Below, in pieces: positions 18,321 through 27,003 of a stretch of 64,000 bases of DNA. The notes under the pieces were generated by a model. It had not been told where the DNA came from and ran no database searches. It saw only the letters and a list, made by a program, of their open reading frames with translations. The translations under genes were made by a program, and so were the position numbers. How positions within the stretch are numbered: the first letter of the stretch is position 1; the number at the start of each line of letters is the position of its first letter. The DNA is from Thermanaerothrix solaris (GTDB lineage: Bacteria > Chloroflexota > Anaerolineae > Anaerolineales > Anaerolineaceae): the NCBI RefSeq assembly GCF_032334255.1, contig NZ_JAUHMF010000001.1, forward strand, positions 930,001-994,000, given 5' to 3'.

Positions 18321-19484
18321 CTACCGCAACTTGTTCAGCATGCTTTGAAACAGGCCTTCAAACTGCGCCGCAACGGCATCCGGATGATATTGCTGACGAA
18401 TGGCGTCACGATCCACCATAAACTGTTCGCGGTGATTGAGCACATCCAAAATGGCCTCGGCGAGGGCTTTGGAGTCACCCACGGGGGCAATTCTCCCCAT
18501 ACGGTGTCGAAGCACCGGCTGGCGTACACCCGGCAAGTCCGAAGCCACGCACGGCACACCATTCATCATTGCCTCAATCTGGACTAACCCAAAGGCTTCG
18601 GTTGAGTTAAGGGAAGGCAAGACCAAGACATCAATATTAGGATAAAAGCGTGCCATATCTTCGGGGTTTAAAACACCCAGGAAGCGCCAATGTCCCTGCG
18701 CTTGAAAAGCCTGAATGCGCGGCGCTAAACGTTGAAAGTAGTGCTCTTCGCCAACGATGTTCTGATAAGGGCCGGCAAAATGTACTTGGGCCCGCGGATA
18801 AACCTCTAAAATCCGAGGGAGCGCATCCAGCAATACTTCTACTCCCTTTTCAGTGGCAAAGCGCGCTGCCATGCCGATCACCGGGCGATTGCCTTCAGGA
18901 TTATTACGTTGGCTAAACGCCTGAATACTTTCCGGGTCAACCTCGGGCAATTCGACCGGTGGTGGGATGATCTGTAATTTATGCTGATAACGGCGTAAGT
19001 AGGCCGAGTGATCAGCGTAATCTTGGGTGTAGGTCACCATACGATGCGTGAACAAGGCTGCCAATTCGTTCATGACCAATACGGCTTGATTGGCCAACCA
19101 GGCTATCAATCCCGGAGGCATGCGCAAATCACAGTGATAGGTGATCACCGTGGGCTTGCGGAACAGCCGCCCGCGCAAGGCGATCCCGGCGGCATCAAAC
19201 TGAGGCAAATGCAAATGCACCACATCGTGGCTCAGTACCAGCCGCGTTGCCAAGAAGCCAAATGTGGGCATGATAACCCCTTTGCTTACCCGCATGGCCA
19301 CTGGCGCCCGGACGATTCGCACCCCATCAACCTCTTCCTCACGCGGCAATGCACGGTCATATTGCGAGGTCAGCACGGTCACCTGATGGCCACGCCGCAC
19401 CAACGCTTTGGCTAACCTTTCCGCATAAATGGTGAGCCCTGAGGTATGCGGACGATAATAGGTCAATACCGTTAGAATGCGCAT
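18321..19484 (-). CDS. GT4-family glycosyltransferase
   Basis: 387 residues in the GT-B fold. The N-terminal motif LTYYRPHTSGLTIYAERLAKAL binds acceptor, and the C-terminal half has the EX7E motif (EAFGLVQIE) followed by MMNGVPCVASDLPG, which contacts the nucleotide-sugar donor. The closest familiar groups are retaining mannosyl- or glucosyltransferases of polysaccharide and glycolipid synthesis. No membrane span is present, so it would act at the inner face of the membrane. It lies 15 bases downstream of the epimerase gene and 2 bases upstream of a methyltransferase gene. No strong ribosome binding site precedes the ATG. Confidence 0.87.
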   Translation of the reverse strand: MRILTVLTYYRPHTSGLTIYAERLAKALVRRGHQVTVLTSQYDRALPREEEVDGVRIVRAPVAMRVSKGVIMPTFGFLATRLVLSHDVVHLHLPQFDAAGIALRGRLFRKPTVITYHCDLRMPPGLIAWLANQAVLVMNELAALFTHRMVTYTQDYADHSAYLRRYQHKLQIIPPPVELPEVDPESIQAFSQRNNPEGNRPVIGMAARFATEKGVEVLLDALPRILEVYPRAQVHFAGPYQNIVGEEHYFQRLAPRIQAFQAQGHWRFLGVLNPEDMARFYPNIDVLVLPSLNSTEAFGLVQIEAMMNGVPCVASDLPGVRQPVLRHRMGRIAPVGDSKALAEAILDVLNHREQFMVDRDAIRQQYHPDAVAAQFEGLFQSMLNKLR

Positions 19485-19499
19485 CGTTGCCCGCCAGAA

Positions 19500-20525
19500 T
19501 TAGAATAGATTGAGGTTGTTTCTCACCCAGGTTACCAGTCGCTCAACCCCCTCTTCTACACCCACCTTGGGTTGCCATTCCAACCATTGGCGTGCCTTGC
19601 GAATATCCGATATATAAACCCGCTGATCGCCAGGACGCCATTCTCCGAAATCTACTGGAATGGGGTAACCCACCAAGCGCTCCAGTAGGGGTCCAAATTC
19701 ACGCCAGATGGAAATACTGTTTTGCGGTCCGCCACCAATATTAAAAATTTGCCCGGCGACTTGATCAATGCATTCAATTGCAGCATCATAAGCATCCAGA
19801 AGGTCATCAATAAACAATAAGTCACGCACCTGCTTGCCGTCTCCGTAAATGGTCAATCGTCGTTTGAGCAGGGCGGCAATGACAAACCAAGCCACCCAGC
19901 CCTGATCTTCCACCCCAAACTGCCGCGGCCCATAGATGCAGGACTGGCGCATCACCACCGTCGGTAGTCCATAAATACGCGCATAGTCGCGAACGTATTG
20001 GTCACCACAACCTTTTGAACACCCATAGGGGGAATGGAAATCCAAGGGTTGGGTTTCAGGGCATCCCTCGGGCAAGTCCTGATAACGCCAACGCGTTTCA
20101 TCTTCCACCACCGCCACATTCTCCATTCCCCCATATACTTTATTCGTTGAAGCATAAATCACGATAGGATCTCGGCCTGAGAGCCGGGCTGCTTCCAGGA
20201 CATTAAACGTGCCCAGGGCATTGATCTCAAAGTCTGTGCGCGGATCGGCAACCGAAGTCGTCACTGCCACCTGCGCCGCCAGATGCACGATGACATCCAC
20301 GCCTTGCACAGCCTCATTCAATCGGGACGCATCTCGCACGTCCGCCACGATCAAACGATAGGAATCTTCACCAAAGGTCGTCCGTAACCATTCCAGATTA
20401 CGTACCGCACCAGCTCGGGAAAGATTATCATAAAGGATAACCTCGTGTCCCTGACCGATTAGCCGTGCTGCATAATTCGAGCCAATGAAACCTGCTCCAC
20501 CGGTGATAAGATAACGTCGGGGCAT
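19500..20525 (-). CDS. NAD-dependent epimerase/dehydratase, CDP-paratose 2-epimerase-like
   Basis: 341 residues of the extended SDR family. The NAD-binding GGAGFIG is near residues 9-15, and the catalytic YxxxK is in SPYGCSKGCG. The segments STNKVYGG, QPLDFHSPYG and MRQSCIYGPRQFGVEDQGW are characteristic of CDP-paratose 2-epimerases (CDP-tyvelose synthesis). I take this as the closest family, though a related UDP-sugar epimerase is possible. The ATG at 20525 has a GGGAGG site 5 bases upstream; the longer frame begins with a TTG inside that region. It supplies a nucleotide sugar probably used by the GT4 enzyme encoded next. Confidence 0.82.
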   Translation of the reverse strand: MPRRYLITGGAGFIGSNYAARLIGQGHEVILYDNLSRAGAVRNLEWLRTTFGEDSYRLIVADVRDASRLNEAVQGVDVIVHLAAQVAVTTSVADPRTDFEINALGTFNVLEAARLSGRDPIVIYASTNKVYGGMENVAVVEDETRWRYQDLPEGCPETQPLDFHSPYGCSKGCGDQYVRDYARIYGLPTVVMRQSCIYGPRQFGVEDQGWVAWFVIAALLKRRLTIYGDGKQVRDLLFIDDLLDAYDAAIECIDQVAGQIFNIGGGPQNSISIWREFGPLLERLVGYPIPVDFGEWRPGDQRVYISDIRKARQWLEWQPKVGVEEGVERLVTWVRNNLNLF

Positions 20526-20539
20526 TGTACCTCCCAATT

Positions 20540-21568
20540 TTATTGAGTAAGATTTCCACGTTCACGAAGTTGCAACCATTGACCCCATTCCTGTAAAGAA
20601 TGCCGTTGACGCAGAAACCCCAGCAACCCCAAAACTCCTGTGACCAGGAATTGCAAGAAGTGAAGGGTTATTGCATAGGCCAATGCTGCCGTTGAATTCA
20701 CCCCTAACAGGGCCAAGGCCGCTACCAGAGAGGCTTCAAATGTACCCAGCGCGGCTGGTGCTGACGGCAAGGCAATCCCCATGGCTAATACTCCATCGGC
20801 AAATACCCCCCACCAAAAACGAGCGTGCGGGGCTAGGGGCAAGAGCATCAAGTAATAATTGCAAACGGCTAATCCCCATGAAACGCCAACCCAGAACAGA
20901 GCCTTCCAAAGCGCACGGGGATTGCGCAAAGCGCCTAAGCCTTGCATTAAATGATGCAACTGCGGTAATACAACCACTCTCAGAAATCGCCAGCGCCACC
21001 GCTGAGATACATTGTCAAAGAACCGCAGGGTATTTTCTTGACGTCGTGAAAGAACTATCAACATGACCAGAACAGCCAGAATAATCGCCAGGGTAAGCCA
21101 GGACACGGTACGCGCCCAAGCCATCCCCACCACCAAAGGCAAGGTGCTCAAAAGAAGCGTTGCTGCAAAAGCAAGGTCTAAGATCCGTTCAATAACAACT
21201 GTTGAGAGAACCCGAACAGGGCTTTGGTTGATCTGGTAACCCAAAAGAACTGAGCGACCCAATTCACCTGCCCGCAGTGGCAATAGATTATTGATTAAAT
21301 ACCCCTGGTTAATCGCCCAGAAGGCTTGAATAGGACGGGCTTGTCCTTCCAGTAGAGCCGTCCAGGCCCAGGCTCGCGCCCACAAGAAGCTCAGGGTTAA
21401 AAGCAATGAACCCATAATAAATGGCCAACGATAGGCCGACAATGCGACTCCAACATCTTTCCAGTTAGCAACCCGGAACAAAATACCTATCGCCAGTAAA
21501 CTGATCGCCACCCCCGGCAACCATCGTAACCACTGAAAAGATTTTCGCGCACCGCTTTCCTGCTTCAA
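20540..21568 (-). CDS. Lysylphosphatidylglycerol synthase/flippase-like membrane protein (UPF0104/YbhN type)
   Basis: 342 residues with about eight predicted membrane spans. The conserved core NNLLPLRAGELGRSVLLGYQ and VVIERILDLAF identify the LPG_synthase_TM family (AglD/YbhN/MprF flippase domain). No C-terminal aminoacyl-transferase domain is present, so it would be a transporter- or flippase-like protein rather than an MprF enzyme. The start is TTG at 21568, preceded by GGAGGAAGA, and it overlaps the last bases of lepA (ATTGA), implying translational coupling. It is placed with sugar-nucleotide and glycosyltransferase genes, which fits lipid-linked sugar handling. Confidence 0.8.
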   Translation of the reverse strand: MKQESGARKSFQWLRWLPGVAISLLAIGILFRVANWKDVGVALSAYRWPFIMGSLLLTLSFLWARAWAWTALLEGQARPIQAFWAINQGYLINNLLPLRAGELGRSVLLGYQINQSPVRVLSTVVIERILDLAFAATLLLSTLPLVVGMAWARTVSWLTLAIILAVLVMLIVLSRRQENTLRFFDNVSQRWRWRFLRVVVLPQLHHLMQGLGALRNPRALWKALFWVGVSWGLAVCNYYLMLLPLAPHARFWWGVFADGVLAMGIALPSAPAALGTFEASLVAALALLGVNSTAALAYAITLHFLQFLVTGVLGLLGFLRQRHSLQEWGQWLQLRERGNLTQ

Positions 21569-23367
21569 TCTTCCTCCAAGCCTAAAACCGCCAGGAAAGC
21601 TTCCTGCGGAATTTCTACATTACCTACCATCTTCATGCGCTTCTTACCCCGCTTCTGCTTCTCCAACAGTTTTTTCTTGCGCGTCACATCCCCGCCATAA
21701 CACTTTGCCAGCACATCTTTGCGCAGTGCTTTGACATTCGCCCGTGAGATGATCCGCCCGCCAGCGGCGGCTTGAATCGCCACATCGAACAATTGACGCG
21801 GAATGACCTCTTTGAGTTTGCTCACCAAAGCCTGCCCCTTATGATAAGCCTGATCACGATGCACAATGGTTGCCAGCGCATCCACCGGCTCTCCGGCTAC
21901 TAACACCTCTAACTTAACCAAATCACCGGGGCGATATTCGGCAAAATGATAATCCATCGAGCCATATCCCCGTGTACGCGATTTCAGTTCATCGAAAAAA
22001 TCCACAATCAATTCAGAAAGAGGGATCTCGAAAGTTAACTGGACACGATTGGGAGCCGGATATTCCTGCTCGCGGAAAATTCCCCGGCGACGACGCACCA
22101 AATCCATCACGGTGCCGTAGTATTCCATCGGGGTGAAAATCTGAACCACCATCCAGGGTTCGCGTATCTCTTCAATCAGACCCTCATCCGGGAGCAGTGC
22201 CGGAGAATCAATCCGAATCACTTCACCGGTGCGCAAAACCACCTCATATTCCACTGAAGGCGCCGTGACCACAATATCCAGGTCGTATTCCCGTTCCAGG
22301 CGCTCTTGGATGATCTCCATGTGAAATAGACCAAGAAAACCACAACGGAAGCCGAAATTAAGCGCCTGGGACTTTTCGGGTTGAAAGACAAGCGAGGCAT
22401 CATTAAGTTGCAGTTTCTCAAGGGCTTCTTTTAGGCGTTCATAATCTTCATTTTCAACGGGATAAATTCCAGCAAAAACCATCGGCTTGGGATGACGAAA
22501 ACCAGGCAATGGCTCCACAGCCGGATGGGTGGCCAGGGTGATTGTGTCCCCGACGCGACATTCCGAAACCGTTTTTAGACCAGTCGCTACATATCCCACC
22601 TCGCCTGCGTTCAGTGAATTAACCGGACGCATATCCGGGGCGAACACCCCAATTTCAACCGGTCGGAAATCAATGCCACTGGACATTACCCTGAGCATAT
22701 CTTCAGGGCGAAGTGTGCCATCAAATACGCGGATATATGCCACCACACCTTTGTAGGGGTCGTAATGCGAATCAAACACCAATGCTCGTAGAGGCAAAGA
22801 TGCGTCACCCTGGGGTGGTGGTACTCGCTCGATGACAGCCTCTAACACCTTCTCTACGTTGGTGCCCTCTTTGGCCGAAACCGCCAGGATTTCTTCCGAT
22901 GGTGTTCCTAATAAATTTTGAATCTCCTGCGCTACCTCCTCCACCCGCGCTGAAGGCAAATCAATCTTATTAATAACCGGGATAATTGTCAGATCGGCAT
23001 CCAGTGCCAAGTAAAGATTGGCTAGCGTCTGGGCTTCAATTCCCTGAGTAGCATCTACAACCAGCAACGCGCCTTCACAGGCCATCAGAGCACGGCTAAC
23101 TTCATAACTGAAGTCCACATGCCCCGGCGTGTCAATAAGATTTAACTCATACTCTTGACCATCGGAACGACGATAAAGCATTCGCACCGCCGAAGCCTTG
23201 ATGGTTACCCCCTTCTCGCGTTCCAATTCCATTGAATCCAAAACCTGCTCTACCATCTGGCGATCAGAGATTGTACCGGTGATCTGCAAGAGGCGATCCG
23301 CCAGAGTGGACTTCCCATGATCAATATGGGCAATAATACAAAAATTGCGAATTAAAGCCTTATCCAT
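21565..23367 (-). CDS. lepA: Elongation factor 4 (LepA), ribosome back-translocating GTPase
   Basis: 600 residues from the ATG at 23367, almost exactly the length of E. coli LepA. G1 is AHIDHGKST (residues 14-22), G3 DTPGH and G4 NKIDLP; the LepA-specific C-terminal domain is intact (YHFAEYRPGDLVKLEVLVAG, RKKKLLEKQKRGKKRMK). It binds stalled or mistranslocated ribosomes and hydrolyses GTP. A frame to 23430 adds 21 residues with no family support. There is no ribosome binding site ahead of 23367, and a -10 box sits 12 bases upstream, so the message may be leaderless. It heads a run continuing into the flippase-like, epimerase, GT4 and methyltransferase genes. Confidence 0.95.
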   Translation of the reverse strand: MDKALIRNFCIIAHIDHGKSTLADRLLQITGTISDRQMVEQVLDSMELEREKGVTIKASAVRMLYRRSDGQEYELNLIDTPGHVDFSYEVSRALMACEGALLVVDATQGIEAQTLANLYLALDADLTIIPVINKIDLPSARVEEVAQEIQNLLGTPSEEILAVSAKEGTNVEKVLEAVIERVPPPQGDASLPLRALVFDSHYDPYKGVVAYIRVFDGTLRPEDMLRVMSSGIDFRPVEIGVFAPDMRPVNSLNAGEVGYVATGLKTVSECRVGDTITLATHPAVEPLPGFRHPKPMVFAGIYPVENEDYERLKEALEKLQLNDASLVFQPEKSQALNFGFRCGFLGLFHMEIIQERLEREYDLDIVVTAPSVEYEVVLRTGEVIRIDSPALLPDEGLIEEIREPWMVVQIFTPMEYYGTVMDLVRRRRGIFREQEYPAPNRVQLTFEIPLSELIVDFFDELKSRTRGYGSMDYHFAEYRPGDLVKLEVLVAGEPVDALATIVHRDQAYHKGQALVSKLKEVIPRQLFDVAIQAAAGGRIISRANVKALRKDVLAKCYGGDVTRKKKLLEKQKRGKKRMKMVGNVEIPQEAFLAVLGLEED

Positions 23368-23379
23368 AGCCGGGGAATA

Positions 23380-23385
23380 AGTATA
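23380..23385 (-). promoter_or_regulatory. -10 element for a possibly leaderless lepA transcript
   Basis: TATACT on the minus strand (5 of 6 consensus) ends 12 bases before the lepA ATG. A start about 6-7 bases downstream of it would leave almost no leader, in keeping with the missing ribosome binding site. No good -35 hexamer is visible. Confidence 0.35.
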
Positions 23386-23461
23386 CCCCAAAATGAAGGC
23401 AAAAAACTCTGCCCATTCCGGCAGAGGCAATTATGAAGGATAGAATACAACGAAAAAACGA

Positions 23462-24709
23462 CTAACTCACCGAAAAGAGGCGCATTCGCGGCGCTTCGGC
23501 TCGCTCAAGGTTAGTAATGCGTTTACGCACATGCTCAGCCAGATCAATAAAACTTTGAGCAATAAGTGAATCTTTACTACTGCGTAAAATCGGTATTCCC
23601 AGAGCATCCGCTTTTTGGGCGGCTTCAATGTCCTCGGGAATGGTCATGACAACGGTGTGCTTAAGACGTTCACTCACTTTTTCTACGGTAATCGGGTGAT
23701 CTTTACGATAACGATTCATCACTAACGTAATTCGTTCTCGCGACATTCCTAACGCATCCCAAAGATCCAGAAAAAGCCGCACGTTACGAATAGAATTTAT
23801 CTGTTGTTCTACCACCAGAACTACCACATCCCCTGCATCCAACGCAGCCAAAACTGGATCGTTAATGAAAGAATGTGTATTTACAACAATGTAATCACTA
23901 AACCGACGCATGAATTCTAAAATGCGTGCAAAGTTTTCCCCGGTAATCTTTTCTGCAAATTCTGGGCGCGGTGGTGCCGGTAAAAGATAGAGCCCAGTAG
24001 CCCGGTTTAGAATCATCACGCTCTCGACCAAAGGGATATCCAAATCGTAAATACGGGGAACAAGATCTAAAACCGAGAACTGCCCCAGTTCGTTGAAGAA
24101 CATATGAGCATCCCCGTACTGCAAGCACCCATCTACCAGAGCTACCCGCACCTCGTTATTCAGTAGAGCCAGGGCCAAATTAGCCGCGATAGTTGTAGCC
24201 CCCGTCCCCCCTTTGGGGCTGTAAACGGTCACAATTCGACCATTGATGCCGCGCCCAGGCACAAACATTTGCGTAGGTCCGGCTGGCAAGCCGGCCGGTG
24301 GAGTTTGTCGTTGCCGCTCGGCTGAAGAAAGTTGTGCCGCGCGCCTTAGGACATCGGTAACTTCCTTAATCGAAACATCATGGGTAATAAAGTCGCACGC
24401 CCCCGCTCGAACCGCTCGCAGTACCAAATCAGTGTAGTTGTCTTGTGAGATAAGAACCACTTGAGTGCCAGGAAAATCTCGACGCAGCATTTCGGTCAGG
24501 GCAATTCCATTCATATCTGGGAGATCATACTCAATCAGGGCAACATCAGGTTTAAGATCTCGAATGGCCTCGACCGCCTCTTGAGCCGACATCGAGATAT
24601 TAACTAAATCAACCTCTTCAATCAAACCCAGCGTTTTTTGAAGGTGTTTACTTAATTGTGGATTGTTTTCCACTAAGACAACCGTGATTAAGTCCTGTGG
24701 ACTGATCAT
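23462..24709 (-). CDS. CpaE-like ATPase with degenerate receiver domain
   Basis: 415 residues. Residues 1-130 have the shape of a response-regulator receiver, but the phosphoacceptor Asp is Glu (E60 in LIEYDLPDMNG), the acidic pair is E14-N15, and the usual Lys near the end is His (FITHDVS). Phosphotransfer is therefore unlikely. After a Pro/Gly linker, residues about 155-400 are a ParA/MinD-type ATPase with deviant Walker A KGGTGATT and NLALALLNN. This matches CpaE/TadZ, which positions Tad pilus machinery at the membrane or pole. No other tad genes are nearby. The ATG is preceded by GGGAGAGAGG. It is divergent from the HD-GYP gene across a 234-base control region. Confidence 0.85.
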   Translation of the reverse strand: MISPQDLITVVLVENNPQLSKHLQKTLGLIEEVDLVNISMSAQEAVEAIRDLKPDVALIEYDLPDMNGIALTEMLRRDFPGTQVVLISQDNYTDLVLRAVRAGACDFITHDVSIKEVTDVLRRAAQLSSAERQRQTPPAGLPAGPTQMFVPGRGINGRIVTVYSPKGGTGATTIAANLALALLNNEVRVALVDGCLQYGDAHMFFNELGQFSVLDLVPRIYDLDIPLVESVMILNRATGLYLLPAPPRPEFAEKITGENFARILEFMRRFSDYIVVNTHSFINDPVLAALDAGDVVVLVVEQQINSIRNVRLFLDLWDALGMSRERITLVMNRYRKDHPITVEKVSERLKHTVVMTIPEDIEAAQKADALGIPILRSSKDSLIAQSFIDLAEHVRKRITNLERAEAPRMRLFSVS

Positions 24710-24810
24710 CGCCTCTCTCCCTCTTGAACACGGCTCGGGTTTCTATATTACCTCATGGACTAATAGGCTATTTAACAGATCACAAAGCGGAAATTTTAAT
24801 CTGCTCTTAA

Positions 24811-24849
24811 TTGACATGCAAGTTGAGCAGGGATATTATTAGTATAATA
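24811..24849 (+). promoter_or_regulatory. Strong promoter with inverted repeat ahead of the HD-GYP gene
   Basis: Perfect TTGACA (24811-24816), 17-base spacer, then TATTAT (24834-24839). A second -10, TATAAT, is at 24843-24848. The two form an inverted repeat TATTAT-N4-ATAATA (24834-24849), which could be an operator. A near-identical 16-base element lies ahead of hypA at 60402-60417. Nothing else was recognised in 24710-24943. Confidence 0.7.
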
Positions 24850-24943
24850 CAATTAACTTTACAGGGGAGACTGCAACATTCGATGCTCCATTTGTTGTGC
24901 AGCAAAAAGTAGAGCCGGTTAATGGGATTGGAAGGAAAGGGTT

Positions 24944-26662
24944 ATGGAAACCGAACGGCTTGACGAATCCGCAACAGAAAATCCTACAATTGAAAACGTT
25001 GTTGCGGGTTCAGATCCCTCAGAAGGAACGCCAAAAGACCAAAGCTCCCTCTCTCTCTTGGAAGGCGTTAAGACTTCTGAGCCTAGTTTCTCACGCCCCA
25101 ACTCAGTCTTCCAAAACATAATAGACTCGATACGCCAATGGCTGGATTTGCAAAAGCAAATTCGGGCCTATCCCAAGCAAGCCCGTCAGCGTCTCAAGGA
25201 TATTGAGGCTGCTTTTCTGGCTTACCGGGTCACTTATGCCAGCCTCACGTTTAAAGCGCCAAAAATTGAGGAGGAGTTACAAGATCTTTACCATCAAGTA
25301 TGTGAAACAATCACCAATCTCGAGCAAAAAAGCCACAAGACTCCGCTCTTCATTTATCCCACCCCTAAACTTAAGAGCATAAAGGCGGCTTGGGACGAGT
25401 TACATACCCAACAAGACGTTCTGATAGATAAACTTGCCGCTGCACCCAAGCGCATGGATTTCTACAACCGAATGCAAGTCATGCGCGAGAAAAAACGGTT
25501 GGAGGAAATTCGGCGACGTGAAAACGCAGCACGCCTTGAAGCCGCCACCGAATCGGTTAAGAAGGTCATCAGTTACGTTGAAAGTCAGTGCAAAAACGAC
25601 GATCCAGTGCTTTTTGGCAATGAGGTGCTCACCTTTCAAGATGCCCGGACATTATGGGAACAAATCCTAAACGAAATTTTACAACAGCGCAATCAAGAGG
25701 CTACAGAGGTTGAGGATCTTCTGGCTCGCTTGCGTGCTCTAGAAGAAAGTGTACGGGATTATCCTGCGCTCTCTAAACAAGTACAACGTGTCGGTGAGCG
25801 CTTTTCACGGCTTATTGCCTACCACGATTTACTATCTTCTTACGGGAAACGCATCATTCCACAGGCCGAAATTGCCCGTGCTTCAGCCATTATGTACGAA
25901 CAAATCCCGGCGCTCTGGGCAACGGGGCAGTACCAGCAACTTAAAGTTATGCTCGAACGTGTAGAGAATTTTCTGAACTTTTACGAAAATACAGTTGAAC
26001 TAGAAGTAGCAATTGGAGAACGGCGGCGCCCCGGTTTTACTCAATCGCTATCCCCTACCGTATTTCCGGGAGCAGCTGGTCTCTCTCCCCTTATCAACTT
26101 AGCCCGTGTTCTCGTCGCGGCTATTGACCAACGTGATCGCTTCATGGTTGGGCATTCTGAGCGCGTTGCACGCTACGCTGTTGAAACTGCCAAACGCATG
26201 AACTGGTCGGGCTCGGATTTGGAGTTTATCGAGATTGCTGGCCTTTTACACGATATTGGGAAAATCTCGATCCCTGAGGCCATTCTAACAAAAGTTAAAC
26301 CCCTTACCCCTCAGGAATGGAAAATGATCCAGATGCATCCCTATTATGGAGCACAAATCGTCAAGCAGATGAATACTTTTTCACGCATTGTTCCTTGGGT
26401 CTACCATCATCAAGAACATTGGGATGGCACTGGCTACCCCGAACAGTTAAGCAAACAAGAAATACCGCCGGCTTCGGCCATTATTGCTGTGGCGGAGGCC
26501 TATACTACAATGACCACAGATCTTCCTTATCGAAATGGATTTACCTCCGAAGAAGCTCTTGATAAACTTCGCGAGGCAGCGGGTACTCAGTTCAATCCAG
26601 AAGTGGTTGAAGCCTTTGCCGAAGCCATACAGGATACCCAAGAGCATCCCCCAAAAGCGTGA
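24944..26662 (+). CDS. Coiled-coil HD-GYP domain protein (putative cyclic di-GMP phosphodiesterase)
   Basis: 572 residues. The first 60 are low complexity; about 65-380 is highly charged and helical, probably coiled coil, without recognised sensory domain. The C-terminal part (about 382-560) is an HD-GYP domain: GHSERVARYA, the HD pair and Lys in LLHDIGK (about 436), HHQEHWDGTGYP (about 490), and AEAYTTMTTDLPYR. In typical members that last motif is ADAYDAMT, so the first Asp, a metal ligand in characterised enzymes, is Glu here. Cyclic di-GMP hydrolysis is the family role; activity is uncertain given this change. GGAAGGAAAGGG precedes the ATG, and a strong promoter lies upstream. No signal peptide or membrane span is seen. 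Confidence 0.85.
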   Translation: METERLDESATENPTIENVVAGSDPSEGTPKDQSSLSLLEGVKTSEPSFSRPNSVFQNIIDSIRQWLDLQKQIRAYPKQARQRLKDIEAAFLAYRVTYASLTFKAPKIEEELQDLYHQVCETITNLEQKSHKTPLFIYPTPKLKSIKAAWDELHTQQDVLIDKLAAAPKRMDFYNRMQVMREKKRLEEIRRRENAARLEAATESVKKVISYVESQCKNDDPVLFGNEVLTFQDARTLWEQILNEILQQRNQEATEVEDLLARLRALEESVRDYPALSKQVQRVGERFSRLIAYHDLLSSYGKRIIPQAEIARASAIMYEQIPALWATGQYQQLKVMLERVENFLNFYENTVELEVAIGERRRPGFTQSLSPTVFPGAAGLSPLINLARVLVAAIDQRDRFMVGHSERVARYAVETAKRMNWSGSDLEFIEIAGLLHDIGKISIPEAILTKVKPLTPQEWKMIQMHPYYGAQIVKQMNTFSRIVPWVYHHQEHWDGTGYPEQLSKQEIPPASAIIAVAEAYTTMTTDLPYRNGFTSEEALDKLREAAGTQFNPEVVEAFAEAIQDTQEHPPKA

Positions 26663-26701
26663 TTTATGTCTTAATTCATACTATCTGGCTGGAGAACCAT
26701 T

Positions 26702-26989
26702 ATGCGTATAAAAGCCCAACCCTTCATCCATTATGCCCCTGAAACCTGTGCATTTTGCAGTGGCAATGGCGCAGGGCGTTGCCGTGACGGCAACACCTAC
26801 GACATCTGCCCGGTTTGCAAAGGGGTGGGAACAGTCTTAGTGGCTCAGGCACCTAAGAAATGTGCCTTTTGTGCTGGCAATGGAGGCGGGCTCTGTCGCG
26901 ATGGTTATGTCTATAATGTATGCCCAGTGTGTAAAGGTACAGGTTGGGCCTACGTTTACGAAGAGAGCGTTGAGAGCGAAGAAGCCTAA
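26702..26989 (+). CDS. Small protein with two DnaJ-like zinc-finger repeats
   Basis: 95 residues. Two copies of about 35 residues each have the pattern CxFCxGNGxGxCRDGxxYxxCPVCKGxG (starting at about residues 17 and 57). This is the CxxCxGxG zinc-finger style of DnaJ/HSP40, but there is no J domain or C-terminal substrate domain. Each repeat carries two CxxC-type pairs and can bind one or more zinc ions. The two copies are very alike, suggesting an internal duplication. A GGAGA site precedes the ATG. It lies 39 bases after the HD-GYP gene and 14 bases before the lysozyme-fold gene, so the three may be expressed together. Function unknown; a protein-binding or redox role is a guess. Confidence 0.82.
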   Translation: MRIKAQPFIHYAPETCAFCSGNGAGRCRDGNTYDICPVCKGVGTVLVAQAPKKCAFCAGNGGGLCRDGYVYNVCPVCKGTGWAYVYEESVESEEA

Positions 26990-27003
26990 AAGGACAAGAT
27001 GGG

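Noticed and set aside
26702..26989. Remnant of a dnaJ gene
   Set aside because: It has a good start, ribosome binding site and two near-identical intact repeats; no J-domain sequence is in any frame nearby.
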